DNA of 64,000 nucleotides from an uncultured Acetatifactor sp. Lineage in GTDB: Bacteria; Bacillota; Clostridia; Lachnospirales; Lachnospiraceae. Location: the NCBI GenBank assembly GCA_947594835.1, contig CANQEH010000009.1:37419-101418 (forward strand), in the 5' to 3' direction. A model generated the notes under the pieces. The model was not told the DNA's origin. It saw only the letters and a list, made by a program, of their open reading frames with translations, and searched no databases. Position 1 is the first letter of the stretch; every line of letters starts with the position of its first letter. Positions 26,482 through 34,959 of this stretch are shown piece by piece. A program made the position numbers and the translations under genes.

Positions 26482-26666
26482 ATGTTTACACCTGCTGTTT
26501 TCTGTCGTCTGGTTTTTGCGGCCGATCCTGGCATCCGGCGGGCCGCATCGCCGTATAAGCAAGATTATACATACTTTTTTGCAGATTGTCACGGGTGGCT
26601 TTTGGTTTTTTGCCCCGATCCCGGGCCGGGAGCAAAGGAAAGGGTGAACTGCAAGTCAAGAAAGTC

Positions 26667-26695
26667 TTTACACGCACGGCAAAATCGTATAAAAT
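26667..26695 (+). promoter_or_regulatory. Promoter of the 26737 membrane protein gene
   Basis: TTTACA (26667-26672), 17-base spacer, TAAAAT (26690-26695), about 40 bases before the ATG. It is divergent from the ABC exporter operon. Confidence 0.6.
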
Positions 26696-26736
26696 AAAAA
26701 CAGAATTCCAATCTACTTATGAGGAGGAAATCAAGT

Positions 26737-27291
26737 ATGAATAGTAAAATTGCAGGCGGTATGAACAAAATGTTTATCGCACAGGTAGGCGCAATCTGCT
26801 GCACGGTGCTCATGGTGATTCCTGTGGTGTCGCTCATCGGTGCGATCGGTGCGATCGGCGTGATCGTGTTCGCGGTGATCAGTCTGATCGGGCTGTGGGC
26901 TGCAGGCCAGGAAGTGCCGGGCTGTAAGAAAGCGTTTATCCTGACCCTTGTAAACGCCCTGTGCTCCGTCCTGACCCAGGTTCCTGCGGTGGGGAAGGTT
27001 TTTGAGCTGGCAGGCGACGTCCTCTCTTTCCTGATCGTGTATCTGGTGTGCACGTCCCTGGCGGAAGTACTCCGGGGAGGCGGGGCAGCAGACGTGGCAT
27101 CCACCGGGGACAAGGTGTGGAAGATCAATCTGGTGTGCTACGCAGCGATGCTGGTGCTCGCCGTCCTTTCCTGGATCCCGGGCCTTGCGGGGGCAGCCAG
27201 TGCGCTTCAGACGGTCGTTTCCATTGTCTCTCTCGTGGGCGGTATCCTTTATATGATTTTCCTGTACAAGGGTTCCAAGGCGCTCGCATAG
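26737..27291 (+). CDS. Small polytopic membrane protein, unknown
   Basis: 184-residue protein with about five hydrophobic segments: VGAICCTVLMVIPVVSLIGA, GVIVFAVISLIGLWAAGQEV, AFILTLVNALCSVLTQVPAV, VLSFLIVYLVCTSLAEVL and two near the C-terminus. A short soluble loop GGGAADVASTGDKVWK lies before residue 130. No family recognised. The ATG follows GAGGAGG with nine-base spacing. It has its own promoter and terminator, so it is a single-gene unit. Confidence 0.72.
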   Translation: MNSKIAGGMNKMFIAQVGAICCTVLMVIPVVSLIGAIGAIGVIVFAVISLIGLWAAGQEVPGCKKAFILTLVNALCSVLTQVPAVGKVFELAGDVLSFLIVYLVCTSLAEVLRGGGAADVASTGDKVWKINLVCYAAMLVLAVLSWIPGLAGAASALQTVVSIVSLVGGILYMIFLYKGSKALA

Positions 27292-27304
27292 TGGAAGTTT
27301 TTCG

Positions 27305-27332
27305 GCGGCTGTGGCAGCACAGCCGCTTTTTT
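27305..27332 (+). terminator. Rho-independent terminator
   Basis: Nine-bp stem GCGGCTGTG / CACAGCCGC with loop GCAG and a six-T run, 14 bases after the small membrane protein gene. Confidence 0.88.
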
Positions 27333-27368
27333 CGGGCAGTTTTTGTGTAAGGCAGGGAGAATACGGGC

Positions 27369-29795
27369 ATGACATTAAAGGATCTGGAGATCGGGAAAAG
27401 TGCAAAGATCACTGCTGTCGGAGGGGAAGGCGCCCTCCGGCAGCATTTTCTGGATATGGGCGTGATACCGGGCGCGGTGGTCACCCTGGAGAAGTATGCG
27501 CCCATGGGCGACCCCATGGAGCTGCGCATCCAGGGCTATGAGCTGACCCTGCGCCTTGCGGACGCGGAGCAGATTGATATCGGGCCCCTCCAGGACGGCG
27601 TCCCGGGAGACGGTCTCCCGGGGGCTTTGGGGGAAAGCGCCGGGGAGCGTATGGACAGCGCCGGGAGAAACCGGGGCCAGCGGCAAAAGCAGAAGGCTGG
27701 GAAAAGCCGGGAGCCGGAACACCCGGGCCTGGGCGAGGGCGGCAGGTATCATGTGAAAGCGGACGAGAACCCGCTGCCGGACGGGACGGTGCTGACCTTT
27801 GCCCTGGCGGGAAACCAGAACTGCGGAAAGACCACGCTCTTTAACCAGCTCACGGGGTCTAACCAGCGGGTGGGCAACTTCCCCGGCGTCACGGTGGACA
27901 GAAAGAGCGGCGCCATCAAGGGGCATGAGAAGACGCTTGTGACGGATCTGCCGGGCATCTACTCCCTCTCGCCTTACAGCAGCGAGGAGATTGTTTCCAG
28001 GCAGTTTATCTTAAACGAGAAACCAACAGGCATCATCAACATTGTGGACGCCACCAATCTGGAGAGGAATTTGTATCTGACCATGCAGCTGATGGAGCTG
28101 GATGTGCCCATGGTGCTTGCGCTGAATATGATGGACGAGGTGCGGGGAAACGGCGGGGCCGTCGATATCAATACGATGGAGTCCATGCTGGGCATCCCTG
28201 TGGTTCCCATCTCCGCAGCAAAAAACGAGGGGATCCAGGAACTGGTCGGTCACGCCCTTCATGTGGCCAGGTATCAGGAACGCCCCGGCAGGACGGACTT
28301 CTGTGACGAAAACCAGAACGGGGGCGCGGTGCACCGCTGCCTTCACGGCATCATGCATCTGACCGAAGACCACGCCAGAAAGGCCGGGATCCCGGTGCGT
28401 TTTGCGGCCACGAAACTGGTGGAAGGGGACAGGGGGGTTTTGGAGGCGCTGGAGCTGACCCGGAATGAACAGGAGATGCTGGAGCACATCATCAGCCAGA
28501 TGGAGGAGGAGCGGGGGCTGGACCGGGCGGCGGCCATTGCGGATATGCGCTTTGGATTTATCCGGAAGCTGGCGGAGGCCTGTGTGACAAAGCCGCGGGA
28601 GAGCAGGGAGCGGGAGCGCAGCCGCAGGATCGACAGCCTCCTGACCGGGAAATTCACGGCGATCCCCGCGTTTGTCGGCATTATGGCCCTGGTGTTCTGG
28701 CTGACCTTCGGCGTGATCGGCGCCTGGCTGCAGGGGCTGCTGGAGGGCGCGATCGGGAGGCTGACCCAGGCTGTGTCCCAGGTATTGGCTGCATGGGAGG
28801 TAAATCCCGTGCTGCGATCCCTGGTCATTGACGGGATCTTTGCGGGGGTGGGGAGCGTGCTCAGCTTTCTGCCCATCATCGTGACGCTGTTCTTTTTCCT
28901 GTCCCTGTTGGAGGATACGGGCTATATGGCCCGGGTGGCTTTCGTCATGGACAAGCTGCTCCGAAAGATCGGGCTCTCCGGCAGGAGCGTGGTGCCTATG
29001 CTGATCGGCTTCGGCTGTACGGTGCCCGGCGTTATGGCAAGCCGCACCCTGCCGTCGGAGCGGGACAGAAAGATGACCATACTGCTGACCCCTTTTATGA
29101 GCTGTACGGCAAAACTGCCCATCTACGGCTTTTTCACGGCGGCATTTTTCCCTGAGAGCCAGGGCCTGATAATGGTGGGGCTGTATTTCGGCGGAATCCT
29201 CATGGGCATCCTGCTTGCGCTGGTCTTAAAGAGCAGTATCTTCAAGGGGGAGGCGGTGCCCTTTGTGATGGAGCTGCCCAATTACCGGCTGCCCGGGGCG
29301 AAAAATGTGGCGCGGCTGATCTGGGAGAAAGCCAAAGATTTTTTGCAGAGGGCGTTTACGATCATTTTCGTGGCGACCATTGTGATCTGGTTTTTGCAGA
29401 ATTTTGACTATCGGCTGGAACTGGTTCCGGATTCGCAGAACAGTATCCTCGCCATGGCGGCAGGGGCCCTGGCCCCGGTGTTTGCGCCTCTTGGGTTTGG
29501 GGACTGGCGGATCTCCACCGCCCTGATCACCGGGTTTATGGCCAAGGAGAGCGTGGTATCCACGCTGACGATCCTTCTTGGGCAGGAAGGGCTGTCCACA
29601 ATCCTGACCCCTGTTTCCACCCTGTCTCTGCTGGTCTTCTGCCTTCTCTATACGCCCTGCGTTGCGGCGGTGGCGTCCGTGAAGCGGGAACTGGGCGGCA
29701 GATGGGCGGCAGGCGTTGCGGCGGGGCAGTGCGTCATCGCCTGGATCGCGGCCCTGGCAGTGAAGCTGACAGGGAACCTGCTGGGATTTCTGTAA
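27369..29795 (+). CDS. feoB: FeoA-FeoB fusion, ferrous iron transporter
   Basis: 808-residue ferrous iron transporter with a FeoA domain fused ahead of FeoB. Residues 1-75 are the FeoA SH3-like domain (GEGALRQHFLDMGVIPGAVV, GYELTLRLADAEQI). A Gly/Arg/Gln-rich linker of about 60 residues follows. The G domain has G1 GNQNCGKTT, G2 NFPGVTVDR, G3 DLPG, G4 NMMD and G5 SAAK. The membrane part contains the gate-type motifs GFGCTVPGVMASRTL, FMSCTAKLPIY and LLYTPCVAAVASVKREL. FeoA and FeoB are usually separate genes. The ATG lies 37 bases after the preceding terminator, so a promoter between them is likely but not obvious. Confidence 0.95.
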   Translation: MTLKDLEIGKSAKITAVGGEGALRQHFLDMGVIPGAVVTLEKYAPMGDPMELRIQGYELTLRLADAEQIDIGPLQDGVPGDGLPGALGESAGERMDSAGRNRGQRQKQKAGKSREPEHPGLGEGGRYHVKADENPLPDGTVLTFALAGNQNCGKTTLFNQLTGSNQRVGNFPGVTVDRKSGAIKGHEKTLVTDLPGIYSLSPYSSEEIVSRQFILNEKPTGIINIVDATNLERNLYLTMQLMELDVPMVLALNMMDEVRGNGGAVDINTMESMLGIPVVPISAAKNEGIQELVGHALHVARYQERPGRTDFCDENQNGGAVHRCLHGIMHLTEDHARKAGIPVRFAATKLVEGDRGVLEALELTRNEQEMLEHIISQMEEERGLDRAAAIADMRFGFIRKLAEACVTKPRESRERERSRRIDSLLTGKFTAIPAFVGIMALVFWLTFGVIGAWLQGLLEGAIGRLTQAVSQVLAAWEVNPVLRSLVIDGIFAGVGSVLSFLPIIVTLFFFLSLLEDTGYMARVAFVMDKLLRKIGLSGRSVVPMLIGFGCTVPGVMASRTLPSERDRKMTILLTPFMSCTAKLPIYGFFTAAFFPESQGLIMVGLYFGGILMGILLALVLKSSIFKGEAVPFVMELPNYRLPGAKNVARLIWEKAKDFLQRAFTIIFVATIVIWFLQNFDYRLELVPDSQNSILAMAAGALAPVFAPLGFGDWRISTALITGFMAKESVVSTLTILLGQEGLSTILTPVSTLSLLVFCLLYTPCVAAVASVKRELGGRWAAGVAAGQCVIAWIAALAVKLTGNLLGFL

Positions 29796-29850
29796 ACGGG
29801 AAAAAACCAGGAGGAGATTGGAAGTTTTCGTATTTCCGTATTGATTTTGA

Positions 29851-29879
29851 TTGCCGAAAAGGCGCAGTTATGCTATACT
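29851..29879 (+). promoter_or_regulatory. Promoter of the DHH phosphoesterase gene
   Basis: TTGCCG (29851-29856), 17-base spacer, extended -10 TGCTATACT (TATACT at 29874-29879), about 60 bases before the GTG start. Confidence 0.65.
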
Positions 29880-29939
29880 ATGCCTGTTGAGACATTGGCC
29901 CATAGTCTGTGGAACAGACAGGGTGAGGAGGATATTCAG

Positions 29940-30860
29940 GTGAGATTAGTAACACGTTCTGATTTTGACGGATTGGTTTGTGGGGCACTGCTTCTGGAAG
30001 CCGGGATTATCGACAGCTGGAAGTTTGCGCACCCCAAGGATTTACAGGACGGACTGGTGGAAGTGGATGAAAACGACTGCCTGGCCAACGTGCCTTTTGT
30101 AGAGGGCTGCGGGCTCTGGTTTGACCACCATTCCAGCGAGTTTGAACGGAACCAGCTGGAGGGAAAGTATAAGGGAGAGAGCCGCATCACTCCTTCCTGT
30201 GCCCGCATCATTTATGAGTATTACGGCGGGAAGGAGCGGTTTCCGCAGTTTGACGACATCATGGAAGCCGTAGACAAAGTGGACTCCGGCAATTTGACGG
30301 TGGAGGAAGTGATGAATCCCCAGGGCTGGATTCTGGTGGGATTTTTGATGGATCCCAGAACCGGGCTGGGAAGATGGAGACAGTTTTCCATCTCTAACTA
30401 TCAGCTGATGGAGAAGCTGATGCACTGCTGCCGCGAGATGAGCACGGAGGAGATCCTGCAGCTGCCGGACGTGCAGGAGCGGATCGAGGTTTACAAGGAG
30501 CAGACCGAGAAATTCAAGGAGATGGTGAAGACGCACACCCGCGTGGAGGGCAACGTCATCATCAGCGACCTGCGGGGCGTGGATCCCATTTACACGGGCA
30601 ATCGGTTTATGATTTACAGTATGTACCCGGAGCAGAACATTTCCGCATGGATCGTCAGCGGACGGGGCGGCATGGGATGTTCCGCGGCCGTGGGCTACAG
30701 CATCCTGAACAGGACTTCGGATGTGAACGTGGGCAGCCTGATGTTAAAGTACAACGGAGGCGGACACAGGAAAGTGGGAACCTGCCAGTTTACGGACGAG
30801 ACCATGAAGACGGAATTACCCAAGATGCTGGAGGAACTTTGCCAGCTGGCAAATAGCTGA
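29940..30860 (+). CDS. DHH-family phosphoesterase
   Basis: 306-residue soluble protein. Metal-binding motifs of the DHH superfamily are SDFDGLVCGALLLE at the N-terminus and LWFDHHSSEFERN. The DHHA1-like C-terminal region ends with MLKYNGGGHRKVGTCQF, the GGGH motif. Members hydrolyse polyphosphate, pyrophosphate or small nucleotides; the exact substrate cannot be read here. The GTG at 29940, eight bases after GAGGAGG, gives the family-like start RLVTRSDFDG; the longer frame to 29841 would include the promoter. Confidence 0.88.
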   Translation: MRLVTRSDFDGLVCGALLLEAGIIDSWKFAHPKDLQDGLVEVDENDCLANVPFVEGCGLWFDHHSSEFERNQLEGKYKGESRITPSCARIIYEYYGGKERFPQFDDIMEAVDKVDSGNLTVEEVMNPQGWILVGFLMDPRTGLGRWRQFSISNYQLMEKLMHCCREMSTEEILQLPDVQERIEVYKEQTEKFKEMVKTHTRVEGNVIISDLRGVDPIYTGNRFMIYSMYPEQNISAWIVSGRGGMGCSAAVGYSILNRTSDVNVGSLMLKYNGGGHRKVGTCQFTDETMKTELPKMLEELCQLANS

Positions 30861-30871
30861 AAACTTACAGG

Positions 30872-30906
30872 ATGAGGAGGACTTTGACATTCTCCTCATT
30901 TTGTTT
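30872..30906 (+). terminator. Rho-independent terminator
   Basis: ATGAGGAG (30872-30879) pairs with CTCCTCAT (30892-30899), followed by TTTGTTTT, just after the DHH gene. Confidence 0.7.
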
Positions 30907-31137
30907 TGTCCCCGTGGAGACCATAGATTCTTTCGAGGGATAGTGTTGTTCTGTTATTTTCTGGCTCCCGGGAGGATGAAAAAACAGCGTCCTCTTTTTG
31001 GGGAGCCTGTTTTGATATCTGGATGCCTCCCGGCGTCCGGCATGGCGCGGCAGACGCTGCCTGTGTCGGCGCTTTATAGCTGCATCCACCTTTTGGAACA
31101 CTGTTCAGATCTGGAATAGCGGGAAGGAGAAGATACA
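30907..31137 (+). promoter_or_regulatory. Non-coding leader region of rsmA with nested stem-loop
   Basis: No gene here. GGCTCCC (30963-30969) pairs with GGGAGCC (31001-31007), enclosing GAGGA (30972-30976) and TCCTC (30990-30994). A short TGTTTT follows. It may be a second weak terminator or a structured 5' leader of rsmA. No clear promoter was found. Confidence 0.35.
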
Positions 31138-31995
31138 TTGACAGGGTTAGGGATTCCGCAGAATACCATCGAAGTGCTGCAAAGACATGATTTTCACATT
31201 CAGAAAAGATACGGCCAGAACTTTCTGGTGGACGCCCATGTACTGCAAAAGATTGTGGATGCGTCTCTTGTGACGAAAGAGGACTGCGTGCTGGAGATTG
31301 GGCCTGGCCTGGGCGCTATGACCCAATATCTGGCGGAGCGGGCAGGCAGCGTGGTGGCGGTGGAAATCGACAGGAACCTGATGCCGATCCTGCAGGAAAC
31401 CCTGTCCGGGTATGACAACGTGGCGCTGGTCAATGCGGACATTTTGAAGGTAGACCTGGACAGGCTGGCGGAGGAAAAGAATGGGGGACGTCCCTTCCGG
31501 GTGGTAGCCAATCTGCCCTATTACATCACCACGCCCATTATTATGGGTCTTCTGGAGGGCCATGCGCCGGTAAAGAGCATTACCGTCATGGTGCAGAAGG
31601 AGGTGGCGCAGCGGATGCAGATGGGGCCCGGCGGCAAGGAGTACGGCGCGCTTTCCCTGGCGGTGCAGTATTACGCAAAGCCGAAGCTGGTAGCCGATGT
31701 GCCGCCAAACTGCTTCATTCCCAGGCCGGGCGTGGGCAGCGCTGTGATCCATCTGGACTGTTATCAGGAGCCGCCGGTTGCAGTGGAGGATGAAAAACGG
31801 CTGTTTGCCGTGATCCGGGCGGCTTTTAATCAGAGAAGAAAGACCCTTGCCAATGCGCTGGGCAACGCGCCGGGGCTTTCCGTCACCAGGGAGCAGACGG
31901 CGGAAGCGCTGGTGCGGATGGGGCTTTCGCCCACCGTGCGCGGGGAGGCCTTAAGCCTGGAACAGTTTGCAGCGCTGTGCAGGGAACTGCCGTAA
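31138..31995 (+). CDS. rsmA: 16S rRNA dimethyladenosine transferase
   Basis: 285-residue SAM-dependent methyltransferase that dimethylates two adjacent adenines near the 3' end of 16S rRNA (KsgA). Motifs: KRYGQNFLVD, SAM-binding VLEIGPGLGAMT, VVAVEIDRNLMP, the catalytic VANLPYYITTPII (NLPY) and FNQRRKTLANALG near the C-terminus. The start is TTG, eight bases after AAGGAG; no ATG is available. Loss of this enzyme gives kasugamycin resistance in other bacteria. Confidence 0.97.
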   Translation: MTGLGIPQNTIEVLQRHDFHIQKRYGQNFLVDAHVLQKIVDASLVTKEDCVLEIGPGLGAMTQYLAERAGSVVAVEIDRNLMPILQETLSGYDNVALVNADILKVDLDRLAEEKNGGRPFRVVANLPYYITTPIIMGLLEGHAPVKSITVMVQKEVAQRMQMGPGGKEYGALSLAVQYYAKPKLVADVPPNCFIPRPGVGSAVIHLDCYQEPPVAVEDEKRLFAVIRAAFNQRRKTLANALGNAPGLSVTREQTAEALVRMGLSPTVRGEALSLEQFAALCRELP

Positions 31996-32022
31996 AGAAA
32001 TCCGCATCCGGGCCATTTATTT

Positions 32023-32052
32023 TTGACACAGGCAGCCGTACTATGATAAAAT
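32023..32052 (+). promoter_or_regulatory. Promoter of the TPR/acidic protein gene
   Basis: TTGACA (32023-32028), 18-base spacer, TAAAAT (32047-32052), about 40 bases before the TTG start at 32094. Confidence 0.65.
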
Positions 32053-32093
32053 GAAAGTCGTGAAGTCTACCAACGGATAGGGAGCGGGATACC

Positions 32094-34943
32094 TTGGATA
32101 AGTATGAATATAAAGTAAGAGCGGATGAGATCAAAGAGCTGATCGGGCGGGGGGAATACGCTCAGGCGGCGGAGATTGCGGATACCATTGACTGGCGCAG
32201 GGTAAAGAGCGTGATGATGCTCTGTACCATCAGCGACCTCTACAAGATAAACAGGCGGTACAACGACGCCAAGAATATGCTGCTTCTGGCCTATGAGAGA
32301 AGGCCCGGAGGCAGGACGATCTGTTATTCGCTCTGCGAGCTGTGCATCAAGACGGAAGAATTTGTACAGGCGGTAAATTATTACAAGGAATTTGTTCAGG
32401 TGGCTCCCAAGGATTCCGGGCGCTACATCCTGCAGTACAAGCTCTATGAGGCGCAGGACGTGAGCCTGGAGGAGCGGATCGGCGTGCTGGAGGAACTGAA
32501 AAAACGGGATTACCGGGAAAAGTGGGCCTATGAGCTGGCTTACCTTTACCATCGGGTGGGGCTGGCTACCCGGTGTGTGGAGGAATGTGACGAGCTGATC
32601 CTTTGGTTCGGCGAGGGCAAGTATGTGGTGAAAGCCATGGAACTGAAAATGCTGCACCAGCCCTTGACAGCCCAGCAGCAGGAATGGTATGACCATCGGT
32701 TTGAATCGCCCTCCCTGCGGGATCAACTGGAAGAAGTTCAGCAGCCCTATGAGGAGGAACGTCCTTATGGGGAGGCCGTGCAGGAGCAGGGATATGCGGA
32801 GGATGCCTTAGGCGGCGACACGGTGGTCTATGAGAACATCCGCCGCCATGAGGAGGGACAGGACGGGCAAACCCCGGCCCCCGCTTCGGAGGAGCTGGAC
32901 ATCCATGTCAAGACCATGGATATGGGGCAGTATAATACCTTAAACCTGCAGGCAGAGCTGGCCGCAGGGCTGCGGGAAGTGCTGGGAGACGAGAAGACCA
33001 GAAATGCTGCTATCACCCGTTCTATCATGGCGCCTATGATGGATACGGAAAGCCTGGATGATCCCGTGCTGGAGGACGAGGATATCAGTGAGGACGACCT
33101 GGATGACGGCGTTGAGCAGATCGAGAGCACCGAAGTGTTCTTTGGGGAGACCGGCGAGCTGATGGTACACCAGCCGGAGCCGGAACTGCAGGAAATGTCG
33201 CCGGAACCCGCAGGCCAGACAGCCCAGACGGGGAATTTCCAGTCGGCTCAGCCGGTTCCGTCTGCCGGGGGAAAGGAGCCTGTGGCGTCGCCAGGCCTGT
33301 CCGCAGGGGTAAATGCGTCCGCGGCGTCGCCAGTTCCGCCCGCAGGGGCAAATGTGTCTGCGGCATCGCCGATTCCGCCCGCTGAGGTAAATGCGTCCGC
33401 GGCGTCATCGGTTTTACCTGCCGGGGCAAATGCGTCTGCGGCATCATCGGTTGAGCCCGCCGGGGCAAAGGAGCCTGCGCTCCAGACGCAGCAGGCGGAC
33501 AAGCCGCAGCCGGAGCAGATGGTTTTGACGGCCCAGCCGCCCAAAGAACTGGCGGAGGTGTTGTCACAGGAATCTGACGGGCAGCTCAGCATGGTGGTGC
33601 CCAAACAGGAGCCCATGGAGCAGCAGATCACCGGGCAGATGAGTATTCAGGACATCCTGTCCGAGTGGGAACGGATGAAACGGGAAGGCGAGGAGCGGCG
33701 CAAAGAGGAAGTACGTCAGAGGGTGCTGCAGCAGACCGGAGAGATGTTTACAGAGTTTGAGGCGTCTGTCCGGGACGGCCTGCTGGAACAGCTGGAGAGC
33801 GGCGAAGTAGAGGAACCGGCTGCCGTGGAGTCCGCAGCGGAAGCAGACGCCCCTGCCGGAGAGCAGGCTCCTGCGGAAGAAAATGCGGCGGAAGAAGATC
33901 CTGCACAGGAAGACCTCGGGGAAGTGGAGGAACTGGAGGAAATCGAAGAAACGGGCAGCACGGAGGAGAACGGGACTTCGGAGGAAGAAGACGACGGCGA
34001 TTTTGAATATTACCCCGGCGCACAGGAAGATCTGCCGCAGGAGGAAGAAGAGGCTTCTGCAGAGGAGGCAGACCCGCAGGACGGGGAGGAGAATGCCGGT
34101 CAGGAGCAGGAAGATACAGAGGAGGAAACCGGGGAAACCGGGGAAGCAGGGGAAGCCCAGGAGGATCAGGAGCAGCCCCAGCGGGAGAAGGAGAAGGTAA
34201 GGGCGCTGACCCGGGAAGAAAGAGAGCTCTTTGCCCCTTACATCCACAGCAGAAGCTCCAGGGAACAGCTGGTGAAGGCCCTGGACAATATCAGTATGGC
34301 GGCCTACACCGGAAACGTGATCATCACCGGCGGCGAAGGGATGGATACCGCCACCCTGGCCAAGAATATGATCCGCGACCTGCAGGTGACGGACAGCAAT
34401 TTCTCAGGAAAGGTGGCCAGGATTTCCGGGCAGTCCCTCAACAAAAAGGACGTGGCCCAGACTCTGGAGCAGTTAAAGAACGGCGCGTTGATCATCCAGA
34501 AAGCCTCCGGCATGAACAGCGAGACCGCCGCCGCCCTGCACAGTCAGCTGCAGCGGGAGTCCCTGGGCATCGTGGTGGTGCTGGAAGATACCACAAAGGC
34601 CATGGGGAAGTTCCTGGAGGAAAACAAAGAGCTGGAGGAGAGTTTCACGGCCCGGATGGATGTGGAGGCCTTGAGCAACGACGTACTGGTAGCTTACGGC
34701 AGGAAATACGCAAAGGAGAAAGAGTATTCTATCGACGAACTTGGCGTGCTGGCACTGCATACGCGGATTGAGGAGCTGCAGACCATTGACCACGCGGTGA
34801 CGGTGATGGAGGTCAGAGAGATCGTAGACGAGGCCATCCGCCATGCCACGAGGAAGACGCTGGGGCATTTTGTGGATATCCTGCTGGCAAAGCGGTACGA
34901 TGAAGAAGATATGATTGTCCTGACAGAAAAAGATTTTGGATGA
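32094..34943 (+). CDS. Large TPR-acidic repeat protein of unknown function
   Basis: 949-residue soluble protein starting at TTG. Residues 1-190 form TPR-like helical repeats (YAQAAEIADTIDWRRV, YNDAKNMLLLAYERRPG, FVQAVNYYKEFVQVAPKDSG). Residues about 270-700 are low-complexity: an Ala/Pro block with four 13-residue repeats (402-453), then a long Glu-rich tract. The last 240 residues are well structured and look AAA-like: LVKALDNISMAAYTGNVIITG and GGEGMDTATLAKNMIRDL in a Walker-A-like position, GALIIQKASGMN in a Walker-B-like position. The Lys and Ser/Thr of a true P-loop are missing. Likely a scaffold or regulator; nothing definite can be said. Followed by glgB in 16 bases, so it may be cotranscribed. 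Confidence 0.8.
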   Translation: MDKYEYKVRADEIKELIGRGEYAQAAEIADTIDWRRVKSVMMLCTISDLYKINRRYNDAKNMLLLAYERRPGGRTICYSLCELCIKTEEFVQAVNYYKEFVQVAPKDSGRYILQYKLYEAQDVSLEERIGVLEELKKRDYREKWAYELAYLYHRVGLATRCVEECDELILWFGEGKYVVKAMELKMLHQPLTAQQQEWYDHRFESPSLRDQLEEVQQPYEEERPYGEAVQEQGYAEDALGGDTVVYENIRRHEEGQDGQTPAPASEELDIHVKTMDMGQYNTLNLQAELAAGLREVLGDEKTRNAAITRSIMAPMMDTESLDDPVLEDEDISEDDLDDGVEQIESTEVFFGETGELMVHQPEPELQEMSPEPAGQTAQTGNFQSAQPVPSAGGKEPVASPGLSAGVNASAASPVPPAGANVSAASPIPPAEVNASAASSVLPAGANASAASSVEPAGAKEPALQTQQADKPQPEQMVLTAQPPKELAEVLSQESDGQLSMVVPKQEPMEQQITGQMSIQDILSEWERMKREGEERRKEEVRQRVLQQTGEMFTEFEASVRDGLLEQLESGEVEEPAAVESAAEADAPAGEQAPAEENAAEEDPAQEDLGEVEELEEIEETGSTEENGTSEEEDDGDFEYYPGAQEDLPQEEEEASAEEADPQDGEENAGQEQEDTEEETGETGEAGEAQEDQEQPQREKEKVRALTREERELFAPYIHSRSSREQLVKALDNISMAAYTGNVIITGGEGMDTATLAKNMIRDLQVTDSNFSGKVARISGQSLNKKDVAQTLEQLKNGALIIQKASGMNSETAAALHSQLQRESLGIVVVLEDTTKAMGKFLEENKELEESFTARMDVEALSNDVLVAYGRKYAKEKEYSIDELGVLALHTRIEELQTIDHAVTVMEVREIVDEAIRHATRKTLGHFVDILLAKRYDEEDMIVLTEKDFG
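33297..33470 (+). repeat. In-frame 39-bp tandem repeats within the TPR protein gene
   Basis: Four tandem 39-bp units (33297-33452) and a partial fifth encode 13-residue repeats of the form PPAGANxSAASPx. Units 1 and 3 share codon choices (GTAAATGCGTCCGCGGCG) and units 2 and 4 share others (GCAAATG-GTCTGCGGCATC), so the array grew by duplication of a 78-bp pair. Confidence 0.85.
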
Positions 34944-34959
34944 AAGGCGGTGCAAAGGG

